Origin: Chondrocystis sp. NIES-4102
Lineage (GTDB): Bacteria > Cyanobacteriota > Cyanobacteriia > Cyanobacteriales > Xenococcaceae
Assembly (NCBI GenBank): GCA_002368355.1
Contig: AP018281.1
Coordinates: 2,480,001 to 2,544,000 of the forward strand
Length of the DNA: 64,000 bases
Reading direction: 5' to 3'
Part shown: piece by piece, positions 17,842 through 26,662 of the stretch
How positions within the stretch are numbered: position 1 is the stretch's first letter
Layout of the letters: every line of letters begins with the position of its first letter
The notes under the pieces: model-generated
What the model was told of the DNA's origin: nothing
What the model saw: only the letters and a program-made list of their open reading frames with translations
Databases searched by the model: none
Made by a program: the position numbers and the translations under genes

Positions 17842-17931
17842 TTAGAATCCGTTACGACCCCAGACAACCATAGCAATCGACCATGTGAATAAAGCTAGCA
17901 TAGTAACCCAGCCTAATGTCAAAATATCCAT
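17842..17931 (-). CDS. petN: cytochrome b6f complex subunit VIII (PetN)
   Basis: This 29-residue single-span subunit of the cytochrome b6f complex helps assemble and stabilise the complex in the thylakoid membrane. The reading [12 protein letters not shown], then [15 protein letters not shown], matches the near-invariant PetN sequence. It is too short for ordinary gene finding. It is followed three bases later by a 47-codon membrane-protein gene, so the two are probably co-transcribed. Confidence 0.95.
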   Translation of the reverse strand: MDILTLGWVTMLALFTWSIAMVVWGRNGF

Positions 17932-18017
17932 ATTAGTATTTTTGTTTTGAAATATGTATTTAATGCAAGCAACATAAACCCTATCATACTTCTTTAGTGG
18001 TCTTTTGTGGTGGGTCT

Positions 18018-18458
18018 ATGCCTAGTTTAGTTACGGAAAGAATTGAATCGGTAAAAGCAGGATTAATTGGCGCGGTTGGAAGTGCGATCGCTGAATTTCT
18101 GGTAATTTTAGCCCGCAGTTTAATTATCCCTTTGGTAATCAATCATAATCAGGAAATCATAGCTATAGATAGTCTTGAATGTCTATTGCAGTTAGCTATT
18201 GGTGCTATTGGTGGTTTTTTGTTTGGAGTTACCTATCGTTATATTATTCGTGATGATCAAAATTTTCATCTCAATGATGGTGCAGTGCTAGCTTTTGGCT
18301 TGGTGCGAGGATTAGCCTTAGTTGAAAGCAATTTTTATTTGGCTGGGTTATTATCATTAGTTGTTTTAGTAATGCAAAGTATTATTTGTTTTGCGATCGC
18401 ACGTTTTATTTTAGATTTGGCAATTGCTCGTAAACTTGTTAAACCTTTTAAGGGGTAA
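18018..18458 (+). CDS. hydrophobic membrane protein upstream of ABC genes
   Basis: From the ATG at 18018 this is a 146-residue protein with about three or four hydrophobic stretches (KAGLIGAVGSAIAEFLVILA, LLQLAIGAIGGFLFGVTYRY, LALVESNFYLAGLLSLVVLV). I do not recognise it. It lies 22 bases upstream of the ABC ATPase gene on the same strand and so may belong to that operon. An earlier GTG at 17997 would add seven residues. Confidence 0.7.
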   Translation: MPSLVTERIESVKAGLIGAVGSAIAEFLVILARSLIIPLVINHNQEIIAIDSLECLLQLAIGAIGGFLFGVTYRYIIRDDQNFHLNDGAVLAFGLVRGLALVESNFYLAGLLSLVVLVMQSIICFAIARFILDLAIARKLVKPFKG

Positions 18459-18480
18459 CTGCTAACTGATAACTGCCATT

Positions 18481-19446
18481 ATGTCCCAACTGATGATCGA
18501 AGTTGAACATTTGAGTAAAATTTATGGTTCAACTATAGCTATCAAGGATATTCATTTTACCGTAGCCCCAGGAGAAGTTATCGGCTTTTTAGGCTCAAAC
18601 GGCGCAGGTAAAACGACGACAATGAGGATTTTGGCAGGGTATTTACCAGCCACTACAGGTACAGCCAAAATTGCAGGTTATGATGTTCATCGTCACTCTA
18701 TGCAGGTGCGTCGTCAAATTGGATATTTACCTGAAACTCCACCTTTGTATCCAGATATGACTGTTAAGGGGTTTTTGAACTTTGTAGCAAAAATTAAAGG
18801 TATTAGATCTAGCGATCGCCGTCGCCAGGTGGAAAAGGCAATGGCTCGTTGTCAGTTGCTAGAAAAAGCTGATATAGCCATCCGTAAGCTTTCTAAAGGG
18901 TATCGCCAAAGGGTTGGTATTGCTCAAGCAATTGTTCATGAACCCCCTGTAATTATTTTAGATGAGCCGACTGTGGGTTTAGATCCACTACAAATTATTG
19001 AAGTAAGGAATTTGATTAAAAGTTTGGCTGGGGAACATACTATTATTCTTTCTACCCATATTTTGCCCGAAGCGAGTATGATTTGCGATCGCGTTATTAT
19101 TATTAATCGTGGCGAAGTTATTACAACTAATACCCCTAAGGATTTGCAAGCTCAATTGATGGGTAATTGTATTTATGAAATTGAAGTTTCTGGGGAAATA
19201 GAGCCGATCTTACCCTTACTATCTAAGGTTGTGGGAGTAGAATACGTTAACAACACTATCTTAGATAATGGCTCACGCTATTTAATTAATGTTACTTGTC
19301 AACCTAATACTGAACCAGGTAAAGATCTCGCATCCCTAATTATTAATCAAGGTTTGAGTTTACACGAATTACGTCGCACTCGTCCTAGTTTGGAAGATAT
19401 TTTTTTGGAGTTGACCACAGAAGAAGCTTTAAATGATAATTTCTAA
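18481..19446 (+). CDS. ABC transporter ATP-binding protein (GldA-like)
   Basis: The 321-residue ATPase has Walker A GSNGAGKTT, the Q-loop region GYLPETPPLYPDMTV, the signature LSKGYRQRVGIAQAI, Walker B VIILDEPTVGLDP and the H-loop STHILPE. A C-terminal extension (about 220-321) is typical of DrrA/GldA-type ATPases. With the permease (14-base overlap) and the GldG-like protein downstream, it forms an ABC-2 system. Related systems serve gliding in Bacteroidetes; here the substrate is unknown. Confidence 0.92.
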   Translation: MSQLMIEVEHLSKIYGSTIAIKDIHFTVAPGEVIGFLGSNGAGKTTTMRILAGYLPATTGTAKIAGYDVHRHSMQVRRQIGYLPETPPLYPDMTVKGFLNFVAKIKGIRSSDRRRQVEKAMARCQLLEKADIAIRKLSKGYRQRVGIAQAIVHEPPVIILDEPTVGLDPLQIIEVRNLIKSLAGEHTIILSTHILPEASMICDRVIIINRGEVITTNTPKDLQAQLMGNCIYEIEVSGEIEPILPLLSKVVGVEYVNNTILDNGSRYLINVTCQPNTEPGKDLASLIINQGLSLHELRRTRPSLEDIFLELTTEEALNDNF

Positions 19447-20227
19447 TATTATTGCCATCATTCAAAAAGAATTACATACTTATTTTGCTTCCCCTCTAGC
19501 TTATTTAGTAGCTACGGTTTTTTGGTTTATTTCTGGTTTGTTTTTAGTCTACATTCTTCTTAGTCAACAGGGAATTATTCAACAGGTAGCCATAAGTGAG
19601 CAAACGGGAATAGCTATAGGTGCAGTGGATGTTGCAACGGAATTTTTAACTTCTTTTTTGGCTATTTTAAGTTCTTTATCTCTCTTTATTTTACCCATTT
19701 TATCGATGGGGCTTTATACCGAGGAAAGGAAAAGGGGAACATTAGAACTATTAGCTACCTCACCTATTACAAATTGGGTAGTAGCATCAGGTAAGTTGCT
19801 GGCGGTTTTATGTTTATTTATCTTTATGATTTTACCGTCATTAATTTGTGAAGCGATCGCCTTTAGTGCTGCTCAACCCCCTATTGCCCCTGCTGTTCCT
19901 CTTTTGGCTCATTTGGGCTTGTTTTTACTCGCTGCTGCTTTGCTTTCTTTGGGTATGTTTATTTCTTCCCTAACTACTAGTACTATTTTGGCAGCTATTT
20001 TAACTTTCGGATTAATTTTATTTTTCTGGATGTTTGAAATAATTGCTAATAATTTATCTGGTAATTTTAGGGAATATTTACAAGATATTTCTTTACTCGA
20101 TAGTTACAATAACTTAGTTCAAGGAATAATTAATACTAGCGACATCATCTTATTTTTAAGTTATATATTTTTAGGTATATTTTTAACTGCCCAATCCATT
20201 GATTTATTACGTTCCAATCGTCAATAA
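19433..20227 (+). CDS. ABC-2 type permease (GldF-like)
   Basis: This 264-residue membrane protein has about six hydrophobic segments and starts inside the end of the ATPase gene, so the two are translationally coupled. TEERKRGTLELLATSPITNW is the characteristic cytoplasmic motif of ABC-2 permeases of the GldF/NosY type. The GldG-like partner follows 150 bases later. Confidence 0.9.
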   Translation: MIISNIIAIIQKELHTYFASPLAYLVATVFWFISGLFLVYILLSQQGIIQQVAISEQTGIAIGAVDVATEFLTSFLAILSSLSLFILPILSMGLYTEERKRGTLELLATSPITNWVVASGKLLAVLCLFIFMILPSLICEAIAFSAAQPPIAPAVPLLAHLGLFLLAAALLSLGMFISSLTTSTILAAILTFGLILFFWMFEIIANNLSGNFREYLQDISLLDSYNNLVQGIINTSDIILFLSYIFLGIFLTAQSIDLLRSNRQ

Positions 20228-20231
20228 AATT

Positions 20232-20310
20232 ATAAGCTGTTACGCATTTAAATTACTGGTTGAGAAAGGAGTCAGGAGAGGGTAGAAAGGATAAGGGGGT
20301 AAACCTGATT
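20232..20310 (+). repeat. repeat fragment inside ABC operon
   Basis: The 150-base gap between permease and GldG-like genes contains AAGCTGTTACGCATTTAA, then GGTTGAGAAAGGAGTCAGGA. This is nearly the same as 39653-39692, where the sequence leads into GAGTCAG heptamers. AGGATAAGGGGGT follows. It looks like a mobile or expanding intergenic repeat that has entered an operon. Confidence 0.7.
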
Positions 20311-20377
20311 TTATAAAAGAATAGTATGCAATTTAAATACGCTCTTAGCTTAACTAGATGTTCAATAATATTTAACC

Positions 20378-21850
20378 ATGAACAAAATACTTTTATTACT
20401 AATTGCTATTACTTTATTAGTCGCTGGCATAGTAATACTAATCATTACTGCAAAATGGTCAATCATTCCGTTAATTTTTATCTTTTTAGGCATGATAATT
20501 TTAACTATTAATTTTTGGTCGTGGGGCAAAAGAGCAACAATAAAAAGCGAAACGATATCAACTATTATTTTAGTAATACTGATTTTAGGAATAATCAACA
20601 TTTTAGCCAGTCGCTATAATATTCGTTGGGATGCCACAGAAAACCAAATCTTCACCTTATCCAAACAATCCCAAACAATTGTTACCCAATTAAAACAACC
20701 ACTAAAAGTACTAATATTCGACAGCAATATTAACCCAGAAATAGAACAATTACTTCAAAATTACCGTCGCTATAACCAACAATTCCAATTCCAATTTATC
20801 AATCCTCAACAAGAAATTAGTCTGGCTCAACAATTTGGAGTGCAATCTTTAGGGGAAATATATTTACAATATGGTGAAAAAAAAGAAAAACTCTTATTAG
20901 AACAACCCTTATCTGAAACCGAACTAACCAATGGCATCGAAAAAATCCAACGCGATCGCATTATTAATATCTATTTTCTGCAAGGACATGGAGAAGCATC
21001 TTTAGAACTAGTAGAAGGTGGAGTAGCACAAGCAATAACCAACCTAGAAAATAAAGGCAATAAAATACAACCATTAAATATAGTAACCAGTGGCACAATT
21101 CCCAGTGATGCCAACTTAATTATTATTGCTGGGGCGACTAGGAAACTACTAACGGCGGAAGTTACAAGCATACAAAACTATTTAGATACAGGTGGTCATT
21201 TATTACTTCTACTTTCTCCTAATACCGATTTGGGAATCGATAGTTTATTGCAAACATGGGGCATAGAATTAGATGATCGTCTAATCGTAGATGGATCTGG
21301 TGCAGGTAAAATTATGGGTTTTGGGGCTGGGGTGGCAATAGTTACTAATTATGGCAAACATCCAATTACAGCTAATTTTGCTAATGGAATCTCCCTTTTC
21401 CCCGAATCTCGACCGATTAAAAACAAAATAATTCAAGGGGTGCAAACCACTCCTCTAGCTATTACCAACCAGCAAACTTGGGCAGAAAACGATTTAAGCA
21501 GTGAAGAAATAACTTTCGATCCCAATCAAGATTTATCGGGCCCATTTAATATAGCGATCGCTCTTGATCGTACATCACCATCACCTGCTCGTCTAGTTAT
21601 TTTTGGTAGTTCCACTTTTATTACTAATGGTTGGTTTGAACAACAGTTAAATGGTGATATTTTTCTCAATGCCGTTAGTTGGTTAGTTACCGAAGACAAA
21701 CAAACCCTAACAATTCGTCCCAAGGATGCTGCTAACCGTCGTCTTAATTTAAGTTCAGCACAGGGAACAATGATTAAACTGATTGCTGTGGTAATTATGC
21801 CTTTACTTGCTTTATTTACGGCTGGAGTCTTATGGTGGCAACGTCGTTAA
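20378..21850 (+). CDS. GldG-family ABC auxiliary protein
   Basis: The 490-residue protein has two N-terminal membrane spans (about 4-25 and 29-48), a large extracytoplasmic region, and a C-terminal span (about 468-487) ending in WWQRR. The region contains LSKQSQTIVTQLKQPLKVLI, YFLQGHGEASL and LLLLSPNTDLGIDSLLQTWG, as in the ABC-type uncharacterised transport family (GldG/IFT52-like). It completes the ATPase-permease-auxiliary set upstream. Confidence 0.85.
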   Translation: MNKILLLLIAITLLVAGIVILIITAKWSIIPLIFIFLGMIILTINFWSWGKRATIKSETISTIILVILILGIINILASRYNIRWDATENQIFTLSKQSQTIVTQLKQPLKVLIFDSNINPEIEQLLQNYRRYNQQFQFQFINPQQEISLAQQFGVQSLGEIYLQYGEKKEKLLLEQPLSETELTNGIEKIQRDRIINIYFLQGHGEASLELVEGGVAQAITNLENKGNKIQPLNIVTSGTIPSDANLIIIAGATRKLLTAEVTSIQNYLDTGGHLLLLLSPNTDLGIDSLLQTWGIELDDRLIVDGSGAGKIMGFGAGVAIVTNYGKHPITANFANGISLFPESRPIKNKIIQGVQTTPLAITNQQTWAENDLSSEEITFDPNQDLSGPFNIAIALDRTSPSPARLVIFGSSTFITNGWFEQQLNGDIFLNAVSWLVTEDKQTLTIRPKDAANRRLNLSSAQGTMIKLIAVVIMPLLALFTAGVLWWQRR

Positions 21851-21933
21851 TTTGTAGTATATAGTGAAAATATTATCTTTTTATGTAATGACGAATTGAT
21901 ATTATACCCACTTTAGAAAGACGAGATTACTTG

Positions 21934-23640
21934 ATGCAAATTCATATTTATGCCAAACAAGGAAATATTGCAGGAGTTGCCTTAGAGCTAGCTAATGGGG
22001 TTAATGTCGATTGTATAGATAAGCATAGAGCTTATACACCATTAATGTATGCAGTAGATAGTTCCAATGCTGATATAGATCTGGTGCAATTTTTAGTAGA
22101 AAATGGTGCGAATGTTAATTATATTGGGGAAGACGAGTATCGAAGCCAAACAAATGTCCTGAGTTTAGCTGTACAGTCAGGAAACATAAATAAAATAAAA
22201 TATCTTTTGGATGCAGGAGCTAATATTAATTATCAAAGAGATGCTGGCTATGATGCGCTAATCGATGCTACACATGGTAGAGATATTGTTAACGATGAAA
22301 ATTTACTAGCAATCTTAAAGTTATTAATAAACAAGGGTGCAAAAACCAATGGTATCTCCTCTTATGGAGAGACAGCACTTAAAACAGTGTCGAGGGTTGG
22401 AAGATTCGATGCTGTTAGCTTATTATTAGCTGCTGGTGCAGATTACCAACAATTAAAATGGACAAAATTAATGCAGGCTATAGTATTTAACAGTGTAAAA
22501 GCAGTTAAAAGCTTGCTTATTTCAGGAGTTGATCTTCAAGTTCTTGATCATTGTCAAAGAACTCCATTGCTTCTAAGTATTCAGGTTGGGGATTTAAACA
22601 AAGTAAAACTAATTTTAGCATCAGATGCCGATAAAAGCGATCGCGGACTTGGAGGATATACTGCCTTAATATATGCCATTAGAAATAATAGAGTAGAAGT
22701 TTTACAATGGTTAATTAAAGAAGGATTCGATTTTGAAGCTACAGATGATTATGGTACAACGCCCTTAATAGAAGCAGCAGAATATAGTGCTACTGATTGT
22801 GTACGTCTGCTTTTAGAAGCTGGTGCAAATCCAGCTAAAGTAAATTGTTATGACAGTAATGCTATTAAAGAAGCTAACAACCTTGCAATTGTAAAAATGC
22901 TAGTTGATGCAGGGGAAGATTTAAGTAAGATTAATTATGAAATGCGAAGATTACTAACAGGAATAAGCGACAATGAACTGGAAGTATCTCGAGAACAATA
23001 TTTCATCGGCAAATATCGCCAGTTTGGCAAAAAGAATCCAGAAATTATGGAAATTGATTTTTGGAAAGCAATGATTCGCTGCGGTTTTTCCGCATGGGGT
23101 GCTAAAGATCGTTTTGATGATATCAATATTATAGATAAACCCATATGGTGTTCTGCTCGCATGGGTAGAACGATTACACAATTACCAGATGGAAGAATTG
23201 TTGAAATTGCTGGTGATCATGAAGATTCCTATGATGAAGATTTTTGTATATATAACGATGTAGTAGTTTATGATGGCAAGGGTAATTTTCAGATATTTGG
23301 TTATCCCGAAGATGTTTTTCCTCCTACCGACTTTCACTCTGCCACGTTAGTTGGGGAATACATTTATATTATTGGTAGTATAGGTTATTACAATCAAAGA
23401 ATTTTCAATGAAACTCCAGTTTACCGATTACATATTCAATCATTCAAAATAGAAAAAGTTGCAACGACTGGATCTGCGCCTGGATGGATTAGTAGGCATA
23501 AAGCACTATATATAGAACCATCAACAATATATATTAGTGGTGGAGAAGTCTATTGTTTGGTGAATAATAAAAAAAAATATGTTGATAACTTGTTAACTTA
23601 CAGTCTAGATTTAATAACTTCGCATTGGACTATAGTTTAA
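21934..23640 (+). CDS. ankyrin-repeat protein with Kelch-like C-terminal domain
   Basis: Residues 1 to about 340 are ankyrin repeats, seen in motifs such as YTPLMYAVDSSNADIDLVQF, GETALKTV, GYTALIYAIRNNRVEVLQWL and GTTPLIEAAEYSATDCVRLL. A linker (EQYFIGKYRQFGKKNPEIME) precedes a C-terminal domain with LPDGRIVEIAGDHEDSYDED, FGYPEDVFPPTDFHSATLVG, YIYIIGSIGYY and APGWISRHKA, which reads like Kelch propeller blades. No enzyme motif or signal peptide is seen. It probably mediates protein binding. The ATG at 21934 is preferred over the TTG before it. Confidence 0.82.
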   Translation: MQIHIYAKQGNIAGVALELANGVNVDCIDKHRAYTPLMYAVDSSNADIDLVQFLVENGANVNYIGEDEYRSQTNVLSLAVQSGNINKIKYLLDAGANINYQRDAGYDALIDATHGRDIVNDENLLAILKLLINKGAKTNGISSYGETALKTVSRVGRFDAVSLLLAAGADYQQLKWTKLMQAIVFNSVKAVKSLLISGVDLQVLDHCQRTPLLLSIQVGDLNKVKLILASDADKSDRGLGGYTALIYAIRNNRVEVLQWLIKEGFDFEATDDYGTTPLIEAAEYSATDCVRLLLEAGANPAKVNCYDSNAIKEANNLAIVKMLVDAGEDLSKINYEMRRLLTGISDNELEVSREQYFIGKYRQFGKKNPEIMEIDFWKAMIRCGFSAWGAKDRFDDINIIDKPIWCSARMGRTITQLPDGRIVEIAGDHEDSYDEDFCIYNDVVVYDGKGNFQIFGYPEDVFPPTDFHSATLVGEYIYIIGSIGYYNQRIFNETPVYRLHIQSFKIEKVATTGSAPGWISRHKALYIEPSTIYISGGEVYCLVNNKKKYVDNLLTYSLDLITSHWTIV

Positions 23641-23954
23641 GCTCGTAAAAATAGCATAACATAAGCCAGCACACAATTTTATTCACTGTATTGATCCAAA
23701 GTTAATATAATAATTACATATTAAGAAATAAGTTTAATTTTTATACAATATTACTTAAAACTATAGTTAAGTTTATAGTAAATAATAATCTTGCTCGTTT
23801 TTGATATTGGCTTTAATTTTATAGTTTTAATCTTTATTTTTACTTGATAGGTAATTTATCCTACATTTAAACTTACTATCTTATTTAAAACTCGATTGAA
23901 TTTTGACATTTTTATTTTAATATCGTTATAGTAAATACCTAGCTTACCGTAAAC

Positions 23955-24092
23955 ATCTGGACTGGAGTAATCAACAATTTAACGATAATATTACTCTTTG
24001 CAGCAATTATAAATAAAAATCATAAATTAAAGCTCGATGCGCTTCTCTCTAAACTGGTTAGTTGCGGAGAATTTTAACTAGAGCAGGATTGG
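23955..24092 (+). pseudogene. decayed copy of the pheT promoter and 5' end
   Basis: This segment aligns with 26578-26752, the upstream region and first codons of pheT. Shared stretches are CAACAATTT, AATTATAAATAAA, TCTCTCTAAACTGGTTA and GGAGAATTTTAACTA.AGCAGGATT. Relative to pheT it lacks about 37 bases just after codon 8, so it cannot encode a product. The rest of the 23641-24193 gap is AT-rich with no recognised gene. The copy faces the same way as pheT and lies 2.6 kb upstream of it. Confidence 0.85.
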
Positions 24093-24193
24093 TTATTCTC
24101 CTCATCTAAAACTTGATTTAAAGCTGACATTGTATGTAACTTTTTTAATGTATTTTTTTATTTTTAATTAGTAACTTTATGATATGAATAGAC

Positions 24194-24592
24194 TTATAAA
24201 AAAACCGCAGGAGTGACATTAAACTTCTTCGCTAAAGCCTTAATTTGTCTAATATTTAATTCTCGTTTCCCGTTAATTATTTCCGATACAACTCCCTGTG
24301 ATCCAATTTCTGGTAAATCAGATTGAGATAAAGAATATTCATCCATAAAATGAAGTAGCATATCTACACCGCTACAATCTGGAATTGGATAATGTTGTTG
24401 TTCATAAGCTTCAATTAAAATGCCTAATGTATCTAGAAAACTATAAAGAGGATGCGCGGTATTTGTGCCGATTTCATCGATTAAGTTATTTAACCTTTCA
24501 ACTGCTTGATCGTATTCCAAATCATTACTAATAATTAGATATGGGGCAATTTCTACCCACTGTTGTTTGATTTCTGGTGTAATTATACTCAA
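24194..24592 (-). CDS. higA: HigA-like antitoxin
   Basis: This 132-residue helix-turn-helix protein resembles HigA antitoxins: MLLHFMDEYSLSQSDLPEIG, then VVSEIINGKRELNIRQIKAL and AKKFNVTPAVFL. It would bind its own promoter and neutralise a HigB toxin. Translation starts at a TTG (24592-24590) that overlaps the TGA stop of the upstream HigB frame, a typical toxin-antitoxin coupling. The toxin frame is broken, so this is probably an orphan antitoxin. Confidence 0.85.
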   Translation of the reverse strand: MSIITPEIKQQWVEIAPYLIISNDLEYDQAVERLNNLIDEIGTNTAHPLYSFLDTLGILIEAYEQQHYPIPDCSGVDMLLHFMDEYSLSQSDLPEIGSQGVVSEIINGKRELNIRQIKALAKKFNVTPAVFL

Positions 24593-24790
24593 GATTTCCA
24601 GTCTCCTCTGTCGTATTCTTGATGGGTTAATATATAGCGAATGTAAATTTGGCTGCGGTTAAAGTGAACAGAGGCAATGATCCGATATTTATTTCCTCCA
24701 ATATTGAAAACAATCAAATAACCTACTTTCTTTGGGGCATTAACTATTTAACGCTCTTTATACTCTTGGCGGAATTATTGATAAATTAGA
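24589..24790 (-). pseudogene. higB: 5'-truncated HigB-like toxin remnant
   Basis: On the minus strand the frame reads VNAPKKVGYLIVFNIGGNKY, then RIIASVHFNRSQIYIRYILT and HQEYDRGDWKS before a stop. This is the C-terminal half of a HigB mRNA interferase. An in-frame TAA lies just upstream (24750-24748) and another stop farther on, and no start codon can give the N-terminal half. The catalytic C-terminal core is present, but a full toxin cannot be made. Confidence 0.8.
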
Positions 24791-24891
24791 AATAAAAGTT
24801 GGAAAGTGATATTTAATAGGCAATATAGCTCTTACTGAAACATTTTTTATCTCTTAAATTTTTATTTACCCTACGAACGCGCGATCGCACT

Positions 24892-25728
24892 TCAATCATT
24901 AAGATAATGGTACACAAGATTAAACCTGTCACTACTATGATTAAGAATACAAGCGTATCTATTTCTTAACATTGCACCATAAGAATTCTGAGCATCTACA
25001 TTGCCCGTAACATAGTAAATCCCATTCGTAACCTTTATTGTACTACTACTACTAAATACAGCAGTTGAAGGAGATTTTAACGATGGTCTAATCCCACCTT
25101 CTTCACATAGTTGTTTGAGGTTATTTACCTTATCATTTGAAGCTGGAGTAGAAGTGTCAAAAATTTTCTGTGTGTTTGCTCTGCCTAAAGTTATTGTTAA
25201 AAGATTACAAGTTGAATATAACAAGTCAGTAATAGAACTATTAGACTGAGGAGAAATACAAAAACCCTTTGGATTAGTTTCTTCTCTTTCTTTTTCCCAT
25301 TTTTGTTCTAGGCGTTCCTGGCGAGCGTTAATTTCTTTTCTTTCTTGCTCCCACTGGGTATCTCTCAGTTTACTTTGAGCAACATTGCATTGCTCGTAAC
25401 TTTCTTCAAGTCTATTATATTTATAAGAGCCATATTTTAAATTATGGCTAATCTTCAGCCAAATAGATAAACAAGATTCATCTAATGATTCTTTAGCTTT
25501 TTGAAAAGGATCGTCATAGCTACTACTACCTGAATTTTCAGGTATAACTCTAAAATTACCATCAGCATTTATACCAAAACATTCTGTTTTACCTGTGTTT
25601 GGATTAACCCAATAATTACTGCAACCTGTTTGTTGTGAAAAAGCTGAAGAAGTCGAAAAGGAATTAATCGCGCCTATTAAAGCCAAGCCTACACTTTTAG
25701 ACAAAATTGTAGATTTCTTAGAAATCAT
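24892..25728 (-). CDS. secreted protein of unknown function
   Basis: This 278-residue protein has a signal peptide (KKSTILSKSVGLALIGAINS, cleavage likely near SSAFS-QQ). A charged helical middle (about 115-150, with repeated QERK, QERLEQKWEKERE) may form a coiled coil. Several cysteines lie in the mature part. I do not recognise a family. It sits between the HigA antitoxin and the HEPN-like gene on the same strand, inside the region bounded by the two pheT 5' copies. Confidence 0.6.
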   Translation of the reverse strand: MISKKSTILSKSVGLALIGAINSFSTSSAFSQQTGCSNYWVNPNTGKTECFGINADGNFRVIPENSGSSSYDDPFQKAKESLDESCLSIWLKISHNLKYGSYKYNRLEESYEQCNVAQSKLRDTQWEQERKEINARQERLEQKWEKEREETNPKGFCISPQSNSSITDLLYSTCNLLTITLGRANTQKIFDTSTPASNDKVNNLKQLCEEGGIRPSLKSPSTAVFSSSSTIKVTNGIYYVTGNVDAQNSYGAMLRNRYACILNHSSDRFNLVYHYLND

Positions 25729-25828
25729 AATATTAAAATTGTTTTACATACATAGCATTATTTAATTCTTATATTATTTTTGAATATATAAAAATACTGT
25801 GATCTAGTACAATAACTTGAGGTAATAG

Positions 25829-26458
25829 TTATTCGCTTCTAGTAAATTCTTTTAAAGCTTTATCCAAATAGGTACTAAATTCTATGTCCATAAACGACAA
25901 AAGAAATTGATGGAGTAAATCACATATTTCAACTACTATATTTGGATTAACTTGATTAGCATTAGGAGAAAGCCAACCATGAGCAAAAATATGTCTAATT
26001 GCAGATGCCAAATATGTAATATTACAAGGATCTTGATTGAGATAATTATTAAGTTCTGATTTATGAATAGAGTTTACTCGTTTATATATAAAGTTATAAA
26101 AACGAGATTCTCTATCAATGGCTCTTATTTGATTTAGTATGTCATTTGCTCTTCGAGCATCTAATATTTCTCTAAGATTATTTTGTTGAATACCTGTAAT
26201 TATCATAAATGTCTCAAATGCTGACCAAGTTAACATTACACGGCACAAGGCACTATATCCGTTATTAGTAACTTCTGAATAACCGTCAAAACATACTTCT
26301 TTGAAGCAATTTGCTGCCCTGAAACGCGCTGCAAAACGGTTTATATTTCCGTGTTCACCTACAAATCCAGATAATTCTGTTTGATTATTGCAATAATATT
26401 CGCAATAATTTGACCATTTTGTGGGATATCCTTTGGAACTTCCAATCATAATTGTCAT
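25829..26458 (-). CDS. helical protein with HEPN-like R-x4-H motif
   Basis: I do not recognise this 209-residue, mostly helical protein. Residues 155-160 read RHIFAH, matching the R-x4-6-H active-site pattern of HEPN ribonucleases, and an upstream helix holds FETFMIITGI. This is a weak assignment from one motif. It may instead belong to a non-catalytic helical family. It lies in the accessory block between the pheT remnant and pheT, with the broken higBA pair. Confidence 0.6.
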   Translation of the reverse strand: MTIMIGSSKGYPTKWSNYCEYYCNNQTELSGFVGEHGNINRFAARFRAANCFKEVCFDGYSEVTNNGYSALCRVMLTWSAFETFMIITGIQQNNLREILDARRANDILNQIRAIDRESRFYNFIYKRVNSIHKSELNNYLNQDPCNITYLASAIRHIFAHGWLSPNANQVNPNIVVEICDLLHQFLLSFMDIEFSTYLDKALKEFTRSE

Positions 26459-26662
26459 AAATACTGTATTTTAAACTTGTTTTATAGCTAATTACACCTT
26501 ATTACAGACAATACTGTGTATGATTGTGATCACTAAATTTCAACTCAACAAAAATGCCATTACTTTGTGATTACGCTTCATCTCAACCATCAGCAAGCAA
26601 CAATTTGACGCTAAAATACTCGATGGGGTAATTATAAATAAAATCATAAACAAAAGGCAGTA

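Noticed and set aside
20326-20601. Short overlapping frames at the start of the GldG-like gene
   Set aside because: They are alternative frames of the GldG-like coding region, whose motifs and membrane pattern are clear.
22935-23181. Two minus-strand open frames within the ankyrin gene
   Set aside because: They lie wholly inside a well-supported gene and show no ribosome site or family resemblance.
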